DNA of 7,932 nt from Candidatus Methanogasteraceae archaeon UBA261 (GTDB lineage Archaea > Halobacteriota > Methanosarcinia > Methanosarcinales > Methanogasteraceae), in assembly GCA_002506015.1 (NCBI GenBank), contig DAWR01000062.1, positions 1-7,932 on the forward strand, read 5' to 3'. Each line of letters begins with the position of its first letter. The first letter of the stretch is position 1. The notes beneath the pieces were generated by a model. That model had not been told where the DNA came from. It ran no database searches and worked only from the letters and a program-made list of their open reading frames with translations. This document shows positions 1 to 5,496 of the stretch, one piece after another. The translations under genes were made by a program, and so were the position numbers.

Positions 1-2
1 TT

Positions 3-851
3 GTGGACAGACTTGCAGAGTATTTGCAGAGGACACAGCCCGACCTGAAAGGGTTCAATCGCAGGGGGCTCTATCGGATGAAGCAATTCTATGAGACCTA
101 TCGCGGCAATGCAAATGTGTCAGCACTGCTGACACAATTGAGCTGGACCAACCATCTGCTGATCCTGTCAAAGACTAAAAGTATGGAAGAAAAAGAATTC
201 TATTTGATGTTATCTATTAGAGAGAAATATACCTCAAGAGAACTGGGGCGACAGATCGACAGCGGTTTTTATGAACAGTACATGCTCTCCAATGCAAATG
301 TGTCAGCACTGATGACACAATATCACCCCGATATCGCGTCTGCTTTCAAGGATACCTACATCCTTGATTTTCTCAACCTGCCGCATCATTTCTCTGAAAA
401 AGACCTCCGGAACGCGATTACGCAGAATCTCAAGAATTTTATTCTGGAATTTGGCAAGGATTTTACGTTCGCGGGAGAAGAGTACAGGATACAGGTAGGC
501 AACAACGATTATTACATTGATCTTCTCTTCTTCCACCGGGACCTGTCCTGTCTTGTGGCGTTTGAGTTGAAGATCGATGATTTCAAGCCGGAATATCTTG
601 GCAAGATCGGTTTTTACCTCGAAGCCCTTGACCGCGACGTCAAGAAACCGCATGAGAATCCAAGCGTTGGCGTCATTCTCTGCAAGAGCAGGGATGCGGA
701 AGTTGTGGAATATGCGCTGTCTCGCAACCTTTCACCTGCCATGGTCGCCGAATACAGGACAAAGCTCATCGATAGGGAGATTTTACAGCAGAAGCTCCAT
801 GAACTCTTTCTACTATCGGAAGGAAGTGTAGAGGGGGGAGATTCTGAATGA
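3..851 (+). CDS. YhcG/DUF1016-family PD-(D/E)xK nuclease (5' partial)
   Basis: Predicted DNA nuclease of the YhcG (DUF1016) family, a group often associated with mobile or defence regions; its exact substrate is not known to me. Seen: 282 residues in frame. The N-terminal helical part (about 1-115) contains the family-type stretch RRGLYRMKQFYETYR and a following LSWTNHLLIL segment. The C-terminal nuclease fold (about 116-255) holds the active-site pattern YYIDLLFF (D173) followed by FELK (E188, K190), then NPSVGVILC and LSPAMVAEY, all characteristic of YhcG C-terminal domains. Family members usually have about 40-60 more residues before the RRGLYRMKQFY region, so the GTG at position 3 is probably not the true start and the gene likely begins before the window. 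A near-identical 31-bp segment occurs twice inside the gene (108-138 and 291-321). It ends 38 bp before the DUF58 gene on the same strand. Family call is firm; function is inferred. Confidence 0.88.
   Translation: MDRLAEYLQRTQPDLKGFNRRGLYRMKQFYETYRGNANVSALLTQLSWTNHLLILSKTKSMEEKEFYLMLSIREKYTSRELGRQIDSGFYEQYMLSNANVSALMTQYHPDIASAFKDTYILDFLNLPHHFSEKDLRNAITQNLKNFILEFGKDFTFAGEEYRIQVGNNDYYIDLLFFHRDLSCLVAFELKIDDFKPEYLGKIGFYLEALDRDVKKPHENPSVGVILCKSRDAEVVEYALSRNLSPAMVAEYRTKLIDREILQQKLHELFLLSEGSVEGGDSE
108..321 (+). repeat. 31-bp intragenic direct repeat pair (108-138 and 291-321)
   Basis: Two 31-bp segments, 108-138 and 291-321, differ at a single base. In the nuclease frame they encode NANVSALLTQ (residues 36-45) and NANVSALMTQ (residues 97-106). 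The first copy contains a perfect 21-bp inverted repeat at 115-135 (arm TGTGTCAGCA, one-base centre). In the second copy the one-base change breaks one arm pair. Both copies are in frame and neither disrupts the protein. Confidence 0.8.
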
Positions 852-878
852 GCCCAGGTGGTGAGTTTAGGGGGCGTT

Positions 879-883
879 GAGGG
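879..883 (+). promoter_or_regulatory. Shine-Dalgarno site for the DUF58 gene
   Basis: GAGGG sits six bases before the ATG at 890. It supports that start codon over later in-frame ones. Confidence 0.6.
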
Positions 884-889
884 AAAATC

Positions 890-1771
890 ATGCCGGAACG
901 GGTGCAAGAGGTCATAAAAAACGTACGGAAGCTTGAGATCAAGACTCAGCGGATGGTAGAGGGCATCATAGCAGGATACTATCACTCGGTCTTTAAGGGC
1001 AGAGGGATCGAATTTTCGGATATTCGGGAGTATGTCGCAGGCGATGACGTCCGCGCGATCGATTGGAATGTGACTGCACGAATGAACGCGCCGTTTGTGA
1101 AAGAATTCATCGAAGAGCGCGATTTAACCGTTTACATCATTATAGACGTGTCCGCAAGCAACGAATTTGGTTCTGAGCAGCGAAAGCGGGATTACGGGGT
1201 TGAGATCGCGGCGTCGCTCATCTTTTCAGCGCTTGCGAACAACGACAGCGTCGGGATGTTTCTCTGCACAAGTGAGGTTGAGGAGTTCATACCACCGAGA
1301 AAGGGGAGGTCACATCTATTCAAACTGCTGCGGGGGATGATCTATTTCGAGCCCGAGAAGAAGACGACCGATCTCAACAACTGCGTCAGGTATATATCAA
1401 ATGTTGCGAAGAGGCGGAGCATTATGTTTGTCATATCGGATTTTTTTGCAGAGGATTTCGAGAAGAGCCTCGGGATTCTGAAAAACAGGCATGAGGTGAT
1501 ATTAATCAACGTAAGCGATGTGAGAGAGTCTGATATTCCGGATATCGGGTACGTGATGATGGAAGACATTGAGACCGGCGAGCAGTTTCTGGTAGATACA
1601 TCCGACGGGATGTTCAGACAGAATTATGTCGAGATCATGGACCGGAGAAACAAGTTGCTCTCCGAGAAGATGAAACGGCTGAAGGTGGATATGATCAACA
1701 TAAGGACTGATCAGCCCTTTGAGATTCCGCTGCGGCGGTTTTTCAGGCTGAAAGAGAAGAGGATGCGGTAA
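890..1771 (+). CDS. DUF58 domain protein (MoxR-associated, VWA-like)
   Basis: A 293-residue cytosolic protein of the DUF58 family, which is typically encoded with a MoxR AAA+ ATPase and membrane VWA proteins; the family is thought to take part in metal-dependent assembly or chaperone-like functions at the envelope. Seen: the family signature GRGIEFSDIREYVAGDDVR-IDWNVTAR (about 37-64), then a VWA-like strand and metal-site motif DVSAS (D86, S88, S90) and a second acidic position in VISDFF (D184). No membrane segment or signal peptide is evident. Length is typical and the frame is intact. A Shine-Dalgarno site precedes ATG 890. The usual partner moxR is not visible; immediately upstream is the DUF1016 nuclease gene. 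Codons 213-220 (ESDIPDIG) lie in a 25-bp segment that recurs exactly at 4551-4575. The natural next gene, a BatA-like VWA gene, is displaced to 5497 by the S-layer and toxin-antitoxin genes. Confidence 0.92.
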   Translation: MPERVQEVIKNVRKLEIKTQRMVEGIIAGYYHSVFKGRGIEFSDIREYVAGDDVRAIDWNVTARMNAPFVKEFIEERDLTVYIIIDVSASNEFGSEQRKRDYGVEIAASLIFSALANNDSVGMFLCTSEVEEFIPPRKGRSHLFKLLRGMIYFEPEKKTTDLNNCVRYISNVAKRRSIMFVISDFFAEDFEKSLGILKNRHEVILINVSDVRESDIPDIGYVMMEDIETGEQFLVDTSDGMFRQNYVEIMDRRNKLLSEKMKRLKVDMINIRTDQPFEIPLRRFFRLKEKRMR

Positions 1772-1772
1772 G

Positions 1773-1779
1773 TTTATTA
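1773..1779 (+). promoter_or_regulatory. possible archaeal TATA box for the S-layer gene
   Basis: TTTATTA, preceded by a purine-rich stretch, lies 34 bases before the ATG at 1813. An initiation point about 25 bases downstream would give a leader of roughly 10-14 bases that still contains the Shine-Dalgarno site. This is a weak motif match only. Confidence 0.3.
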
Positions 1780-1802
1780 CGCGAATAGAAAAAAGCAGTG
1801 TT

Positions 1803-1808
1803 GGTGAT
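1803..1808 (+). promoter_or_regulatory. Shine-Dalgarno site deciding the S-layer gene start
   Basis: GGTGAT matches the 3' part of the archaeal consensus GGAGGTGAT and is four bases from the ATG at 1813. The upstream GTG at 1798 has no comparable site, so 1813 is the preferred start. Confidence 0.6.
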
Positions 1809-1812
1809 TCGG

Positions 1813-4548
1813 ATGGAAGACATATACTGGATAACTGGGAAACAGGTGTTGCTGGGATTGTTTGTCTCATTACTCGTCGGATGCGCATGCGGTACTGCGC
1901 TTGAGTTCAGCGGAGATGTAGTAGAACTGACAGGCGCGCAAAACGAAGATATCGTCTGGAACAAGTCCAATTTTGGAGGATTCTGTTATGATCTGGGCGA
2001 TGGTGTCTGCGCTGGCGTTGAAACGCTCTTGATTACCGCGGGCACGCTGGAAGGTCCGGATGTTGACCGAACCATCGATGAAGGCAACCTGATCTACACC
2101 ATACGCCCGATCTGGCGTGAATACAAACTTCATGAAAATCTCGGGTTGACTGTTGATAGTGGCTATTATGGGGGAGACTCCGGGTACTGGATTGAGTTCT
2201 GGATGGGCGAGATGTACATAGCCATCGAGGGGAACGCGGATAAACTCGTAAAGCCGCTCGTTGAATTCAACAGCGCCGACATCAAAACCCTTGCATCAGG
2301 CGAGAAGTGGGATCTTGGCGGAGGTTTTGAGCTCGAAGCAAAGCAGATCGATCTCGAGGGCAAGAAGGTGTGGCTAGGTCTGTACAAAGACGGAAAAGAG
2401 ATTGATAACGAAGTGGTCTCCACTGGTAATCCAAATCTGCAGGATCGTGTATACACGTACACAGAAGATCTTGCCGGAGAATACGACGTCCCGATATTTT
2501 CATGTTACGTCTCCGCAGTATTCAGAGGGACATGCTCCGATCTGGTGCAGATCAAGTACGTCTTTCTGATCGATGATGATCTGACCAAAATTGATTGTGG
2601 TGATGTGTATGGTTCGATGGATGTGATGACCGTAAGTTCTATTGAAGTCGTCCTCCGAAACGATGAAACCACCATCGATCTGAACCCGGGTACGACCACA
2701 CCCATCATGGGCAATCTATCCTTCAAAACAAAAGACAACACAGGTGCAATAGAGCTCTATTTGCATCTGATAAGAGATGAACCACCTGTGCTTTCGGGCG
2801 GTGGCGGGTTTCTGCCGGACGATTGCCGGGTCGGTTCGGCATGGGATCTATCCGAAGGCTATTCAATCGCGGCAAAGGACGTTTCTCTTGATGGAGCTAA
2901 GGCACGGATCATCCTTCTGAAGGATGGCGTGGTGGTCGATGAGGTGGTGCTGACAGAAGAATATGCAGCTACGGTTGATTCGGACTCCCGGTACGGATAT
3001 GTAAAAAATGGAACTGAGATCATCAACGCGACACTGAAAGCGGCGTTTCACGGGATTGCTTCGAATGCAGTCGAACTTGGAGAGGTCTATCAGCACTCAG
3101 AGGATGGTGGCAGCGTATTGACCAACAACGAGTCGCATTTATTCAAATTAGCGAATCCAACCGGCACCTTATGGGCTCTTGCCGATGGTTACGTGCTCAC
3201 GATGAAGGATGTCGGTTTTAACTGCGAAGTCTGGCTCGAGTTGTCAAAAAATGGCGTAATAGCGGAGGAAACTATATTGGCTGAAGGTTCTGAATTGATT
3301 TACACTTCTGGCGCGGGCAGTATAGACTGCGTGGTCGATCGCGTGTTCTGCGGCTACAAGGCAAATGCGGTCAAACTTGTAGGTCTCGACCAGTATTCTG
3401 ATACCGATGGGACTGCGCTTCTCACCAACGAGTTCCATTTCTACAAGACCGCCGATCCGGATGGCATGCAGTGGGAACTCCTGGACGGGTATTCGCTTAC
3501 GACAAAGGACATCGAAGAAGTGAACTGGCGGTGTGACGGTGGGGATAGAGTCTGGCTCGAGTTATCCAGAGACGGAAGCGTGCTCAAAGATGATATACTG
3601 GAACCAGGCGACCTTTTCACATACGAAACAGGAATCGAGATCGTCAATTGCACGGTAGATTGCGTATTTTCTGGCAGTTGTGCGAATGTAGTCAAACTCA
3701 GGGGTCTGAATCAATACTCTGAGACCGGCAGGCAGTTAATCGATTGTGGATCGAAGACATTCGCCACTGAAAATCCAACAGGAGAAATCTGGGAGCTTTA
3801 TGAGGGATATTCGCTCGATGCGAAGGATATCGATCTGAGGGGCGATGCGGTCTGGCTATCGCTATCAAAGGACGGTGTGGTCATGAAGGATGCGATCGTC
3901 AACGCCGCGTGGCAGGATGTGGAGGACAGATGGTTTGAATATTATAATTCGACCGGTGCACTGGTGTTCAGTGCATACGTTGACGCGGTTTTCCGTGGCA
4001 CCGAAGATAACGTTGTTCAGTTAATGTGCGCCACCCAGTACTCAGAGATCGATGGAAGTGTGCTGATGGAGTTCGGAGAAAGTGAGATAAAAATATTAAC
4101 CGCGGGAACTGCGACCACCATACTCCCATTGATCGTAGCCCCCATCGATGGACAGATATTTGCGGAGGGAGATGTGATAACCTTCAGCGCCACAGCATCG
4201 GATGGTGCACCGCCGTATTCGCATGGATGGTATGAGAATGACGATGTTATCGGAACCGGAAATTCATTCGAGACTTCTTTTGGCACCGGAACCCACACTA
4301 TCACCCTGATCATAACCGATGTCGCAGGTGCAAGTGTTAGCGAGCGGGTGCGGGTTGAAGTTGGAATAAGGCTGCGAGGAGATGTCAATGGGGATGGTGT
4401 CATAACCTCCGCGGATGCTGTGATCGTTTCCGGGATGGCTGTCCGTGGTGAATGGAGTCCTGCGGCGGACGTGAACAGTGACGGCACGGTCACCTCGCTC
4501 GATGTGCTCATGATCCTGCGGGCTGCGGCTGACGCGGTAGACTCATGA
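1813..4548 (+). CDS. S-layer-family secreted protein with PKD-like and C-terminal dockerin domains
   Basis: A 911-residue extracellular protein. Seen in order: an N-terminal hydrophobic signal (about 11-29) ending LLVGCACGTA, readable either as signal peptidase I cleavage after A29 or as a lipobox LVG|C at C24. Next comes a Methanosarcina-type S-layer duplication domain (about 31-335) with the hallmark YIAIEGNADKLVKPLVEFNS followed by KWDLGGGFELEAKQIDL. Four further S-layer subrepeats follow, each opening W-x-L-x-x-GY-x-L-x-x-KD (Trp at 344, 454, 554, 660). A PKD-like beta-sandwich (about 777-851) precedes a type I dockerin with two calcium loops, DVNGDGVITSAD (from 857) and DVNSDGTVTSLD (from 886). 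Several N-glycosylation sequons and many cysteines are present. Methanosarcina S-layer proteins usually end in a membrane helix; this one does not, so attachment by dockerin-cohesin pairing or lipid is inferred. It lies between DUF58 and a toxin-antitoxin pair and is unlikely to belong functionally to the DUF58/VWA system. Confidence 0.88.
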   Translation: MEDIYWITGKQVLLGLFVSLLVGCACGTALEFSGDVVELTGAQNEDIVWNKSNFGGFCYDLGDGVCAGVETLLITAGTLEGPDVDRTIDEGNLIYTIRPIWREYKLHENLGLTVDSGYYGGDSGYWIEFWMGEMYIAIEGNADKLVKPLVEFNSADIKTLASGEKWDLGGGFELEAKQIDLEGKKVWLGLYKDGKEIDNEVVSTGNPNLQDRVYTYTEDLAGEYDVPIFSCYVSAVFRGTCSDLVQIKYVFLIDDDLTKIDCGDVYGSMDVMTVSSIEVVLRNDETTIDLNPGTTTPIMGNLSFKTKDNTGAIELYLHLIRDEPPVLSGGGGFLPDDCRVGSAWDLSEGYSIAAKDVSLDGAKARIILLKDGVVVDEVVLTEEYAATVDSDSRYGYVKNGTEIINATLKAAFHGIASNAVELGEVYQHSEDGGSVLTNNESHLFKLANPTGTLWALADGYVLTMKDVGFNCEVWLELSKNGVIAEETILAEGSELIYTSGAGSIDCVVDRVFCGYKANAVKLVGLDQYSDTDGTALLTNEFHFYKTADPDGMQWELLDGYSLTTKDIEEVNWRCDGGDRVWLELSRDGSVLKDDILEPGDLFTYETGIEIVNCTVDCVFSGSCANVVKLRGLNQYSETGRQLIDCGSKTFATENPTGEIWELYEGYSLDAKDIDLRGDAVWLSLSKDGVVMKDAIVNAAWQDVEDRWFEYYNSTGALVFSAYVDAVFRGTEDNVVQLMCATQYSEIDGSVLMEFGESEIKILTAGTATTILPLIVAPIDGQIFAEGDVITFSATASDGAPPYSHGWYENDDVIGTGNSFETSFGTGTHTITLIITDVAGASVSERVRVEVGIRLRGDVNGDGVITSADAVIVSGMAVRGEWSPAADVNSDGTVTSLDVLMILRAAADAVDS
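2302..4107 (+). repeat. five S-layer subrepeats within the S-layer protein
   Basis: Five diverged protein-level repeats of about 100-110 residues begin near 2302, 2836, 3166, 3466 and 3784. The last four are directly tandem, while the first is followed by the rest of the canonical S-layer domain. Shared pattern: Trp-x-Leu, GY/GF, KD or KQ-(I/V), then VWL-x-L-x-KDG, then a VFxG segment with NxVxL. Nucleotide identity is low, so this is an old duplication. Cysteines near the VFxG segment recur in several copies and could form disulfides. Confidence 0.8.
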
Positions 4549-4640
4549 CCGAGTCTGATATTCCGGATATCGGGTGTGTGCTGGTTGAAGTTTATGACAA
4601 CGTTTATCGGAAAGTACGCCAAATCTCTGGTGCGCCATAG
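4545..4640 (+). pseudogene. DUF58 gene fragment (31-codon open frame)
   Basis: A 31-codon frame whose ATG overlaps the S-layer stop codon as ATGA. It starts MTESDIPDIGCVLVE, whose ESDIPDIG is identical at DNA level to codons 213-220 of the DUF58 gene; the next residues (CVLVE versus YVMME) are still similar and then homology ends. The remainder (YDNVYRKVRQISGAP) is not recognised. It lacks the metal-site region and everything else of DUF58, so a remnant left by duplication or insertion is the simplest reading. The ATGA overlap would allow coupled translation of a small peptide, but I have no other sign that it is functional. Confidence 0.5.
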
Positions 4641-4655
4641 GGGGCATATAACACA

Positions 4656-4922
4656 ATGATATCCGAAAATGATATGATCAACATATCAAAGTACGCAAAA
4701 AAATATGGGTTAGCAAAGGTGATACTCTTCGGCTCATCCAACGAGAGAATGGATGCGAATGATATAGACATTGGCGTGATTGGACTGGCACCCGAATCAT
4801 TTTTTGATTTTTGCTGGGAACTATATAGGGACCTATCCAAACCGGTAGATGTTATCGATTTAAGCAAAGATTGTTTATTTAATAGACTTGTAGAACAGGA
4901 GGGGGTGGTGTTGTATGGTTAG
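4656..4922 (+). CDS. mntA: MNT-type nucleotidyltransferase antitoxin (MntA-like)
   Basis: An 88-residue minimal nucleotidyltransferase, the antitoxin half of a HEPN/MNT (type VII) toxin-antitoxin pair. In characterised MntA-HepT systems this protein neutralises the HEPN RNase by adding AMP to a tyrosine near its active site. Seen: the strand-turn motif VILFGSS (G26, S27) followed by the catalytic pair in NDIDIGV (D36, D38), and a third carboxylate in PVDVIDL (D65). Length is typical of MNT antitoxins. The ATG at 4656 has only a weak G-rich tract upstream, and a second in-frame ATG at 4674 is possible. The gene overlaps the HEPN gene by 8 bp, indicating co-translation. Base composition is visibly AT-richer than the flanking genes, consistent with a mobile module. 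Which protein is toxin is inferred from the families. Confidence 0.85.
   Translation: MISENDMINISKYAKKYGLAKVILFGSSNERMDANDIDIGVIGLAPESFFDFCWELYRDLSKPVDVIDLSKDCLFNRLVEQEGVVLYG
4898..4907 (+). promoter_or_regulatory. strong Shine-Dalgarno site for the HEPN toxin gene
   Basis: A GGAGGGGGTGG tract lies inside the end of the nucleotidyltransferase gene, about seven bases before the ATG at 4915. It is much stronger than the site before the antitoxin gene, so toxin translation need not rely only on coupling. Confidence 0.5.
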
Positions 4923-5346
4923 TATACAAGAAAAAATTCGTGCTGAGATGGAGAATATTACAACTGTTCTTACTGACTTGGAAAGAGTGAAAGATGAGCC
5001 ACACAAAGAACCAGTGGTCATCGTAGGACTGGGGGCATATCTCCAAAATATATACACGGGGATGGAAAATATTTTGAAACAATTATTGTTATATAATAGG
5101 ATACCAATACCCAACACACCCACGTGGCACAAGGATTTGCTGAATTTGGCTGTTGAACATAGACTCATAACCGGGGAAACAGCAGACAAAATGGGTAAAT
5201 ATTTATTTTTCCGTCATTTCTTCGCGCATGCGTATGGATTTCTTTTAGATGAAGCAAAACTGAATCCTCTAATGGACAACATCTCTGACGTTTATACTGA
5301 GTTCAAAGAAGAAATAGATAACAATCTCATAAAAATCGAAGAATAA
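4915..5346 (+). CDS. hepT: HEPN-domain ribonuclease toxin (HepT-like)
   Basis: A 143-residue, mostly helical HEPN protein, the probable RNase toxin of the MNT/HEPN pair. Seen: the catalytic signature RHFFAHAY (R100, H105, Y107), i.e. the RX4HXY form found in HepT toxins; Y107 is the residue type that MntA partners modify with AMP. The motif lies in a long C-terminal helix, preceded by the family-like segment AYLQNIYTGMENILKQLL (about 41-58) and WHKDLLNLA (71-79). All key residues are intact, so the toxin looks active. It starts within the last codons of the nucleotidyltransferase gene and has a strong ribosome site. Composition is AT-richer than the surrounding genes. The order antitoxin then toxin, both complete, supports a functional module inserted between DUF58 and VWA genes. 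Cellular target RNA cannot be told from sequence. Confidence 0.87.
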   Translation: MVSIQEKIRAEMENITTVLTDLERVKDEPHKEPVVIVGLGAYLQNIYTGMENILKQLLLYNRIPIPNTPTWHKDLLNLAVEHRLITGETADKMGKYLFFRHFFAHAYGFLLDEAKLNPLMDNISDVYTEFKEEIDNNLIKIEE

Positions 5347-5475
5347 ACCGATACAAGTTTCATAGACTTCGCCCAAGCTCTGGGTGGGGTGGATAAGGCT
5401 TTTTCCATCTCGGTTGCACAGAAGATCAATCACACATACAAAGAGGTTCGACAGAAATGCGTTATATTGCGATAG
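5347..5475 (+). other. orphan coding-like frame, probable gene remnant
   Basis: Directly after the HEPN stop codon the same frame stays open for 42 codons to a TAG at 5473-5475. It reads like real protein (for example FIDFAQALGGVDKAFS, then NHTYKEVRQKCVILR) but has no ATG; GTG at 5392 is the only ordinary alternative start. I do not recognise the family. It may be the 3' end of a gene lost when the toxin-antitoxin module arrived, or an extension of the HEPN protein if the TAA is a sequencing error. A short T-run (5400-5404) is the only terminator-like feature in the spacer. Confidence 0.35.
5460..5469 (+). promoter_or_regulatory. possible TATA box for the VWA gene
   Basis: CGTTATATTG, preceded by an A-rich element, lies about 28-37 bases upstream of the VWA start at 5497. 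Spacing would suit a very short leader. Weak motif match. Confidence 0.25.
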
Positions 5476-5485
5476 GGTGCAACAA

Positions 5486-5490
5486 GGTGA
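5486..5490 (+). promoter_or_regulatory. Shine-Dalgarno site for the VWA gene
   Basis: GGTGA, matching part of the archaeal consensus, is six bases before the ATG at 5497 and fixes that start. Confidence 0.6.
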
Positions 5491-5496
5491 GATAAG

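Larger units (their letters stand above)
1526..4575 (+). repeat. 25-bp exact direct repeat (1526-1550 and 4551-4575)
   Basis: An exact 25-bp sequence is present inside the DUF58 gene (1526-1550, coding ESDIPDIG) and again just downstream of the S-layer gene (4551-4575), where it also encodes ESDIPDIG in an open frame. Weaker protein similarity continues for a few residues (YVMME versus CVLVE) and then stops. The two copies bracket the DUF58 3' end plus the whole S-layer gene. The core contains an imperfect inverted repeat (GATAT ... ATATC around CCGG). No integrase or transposase lies between them. Confidence 0.85.

Noticed and set aside
1526..4575. Integrated element with the 25-bp repeats as attL/attR
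   Set aside because: No integrase, recombinase or transposase lies between the repeats, and sequence after the second copy does not restore a normal DUF58 C-terminus, so a classical integration is not supported.
4017..4622. A 201-codon open frame on the minus strand under the S-layer 3' end
   Set aside because: It lies opposite the well-supported PKD and dockerin coding region, is rich in Ser/Thr/Pro as expected of an antisense shadow, and shows no domain.
4645..4652. TATA-like CATATAAC before the nucleotidyltransferase gene
   Set aside because: It is only a few bases from the ATG, too close to direct initiation upstream of that start.
5372..5404. Possible terminator: CCCA/TGGG stem followed by a T-run
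   Set aside because: The stem is only four base pairs and the five-T run lies well downstream, so it is not convincing.
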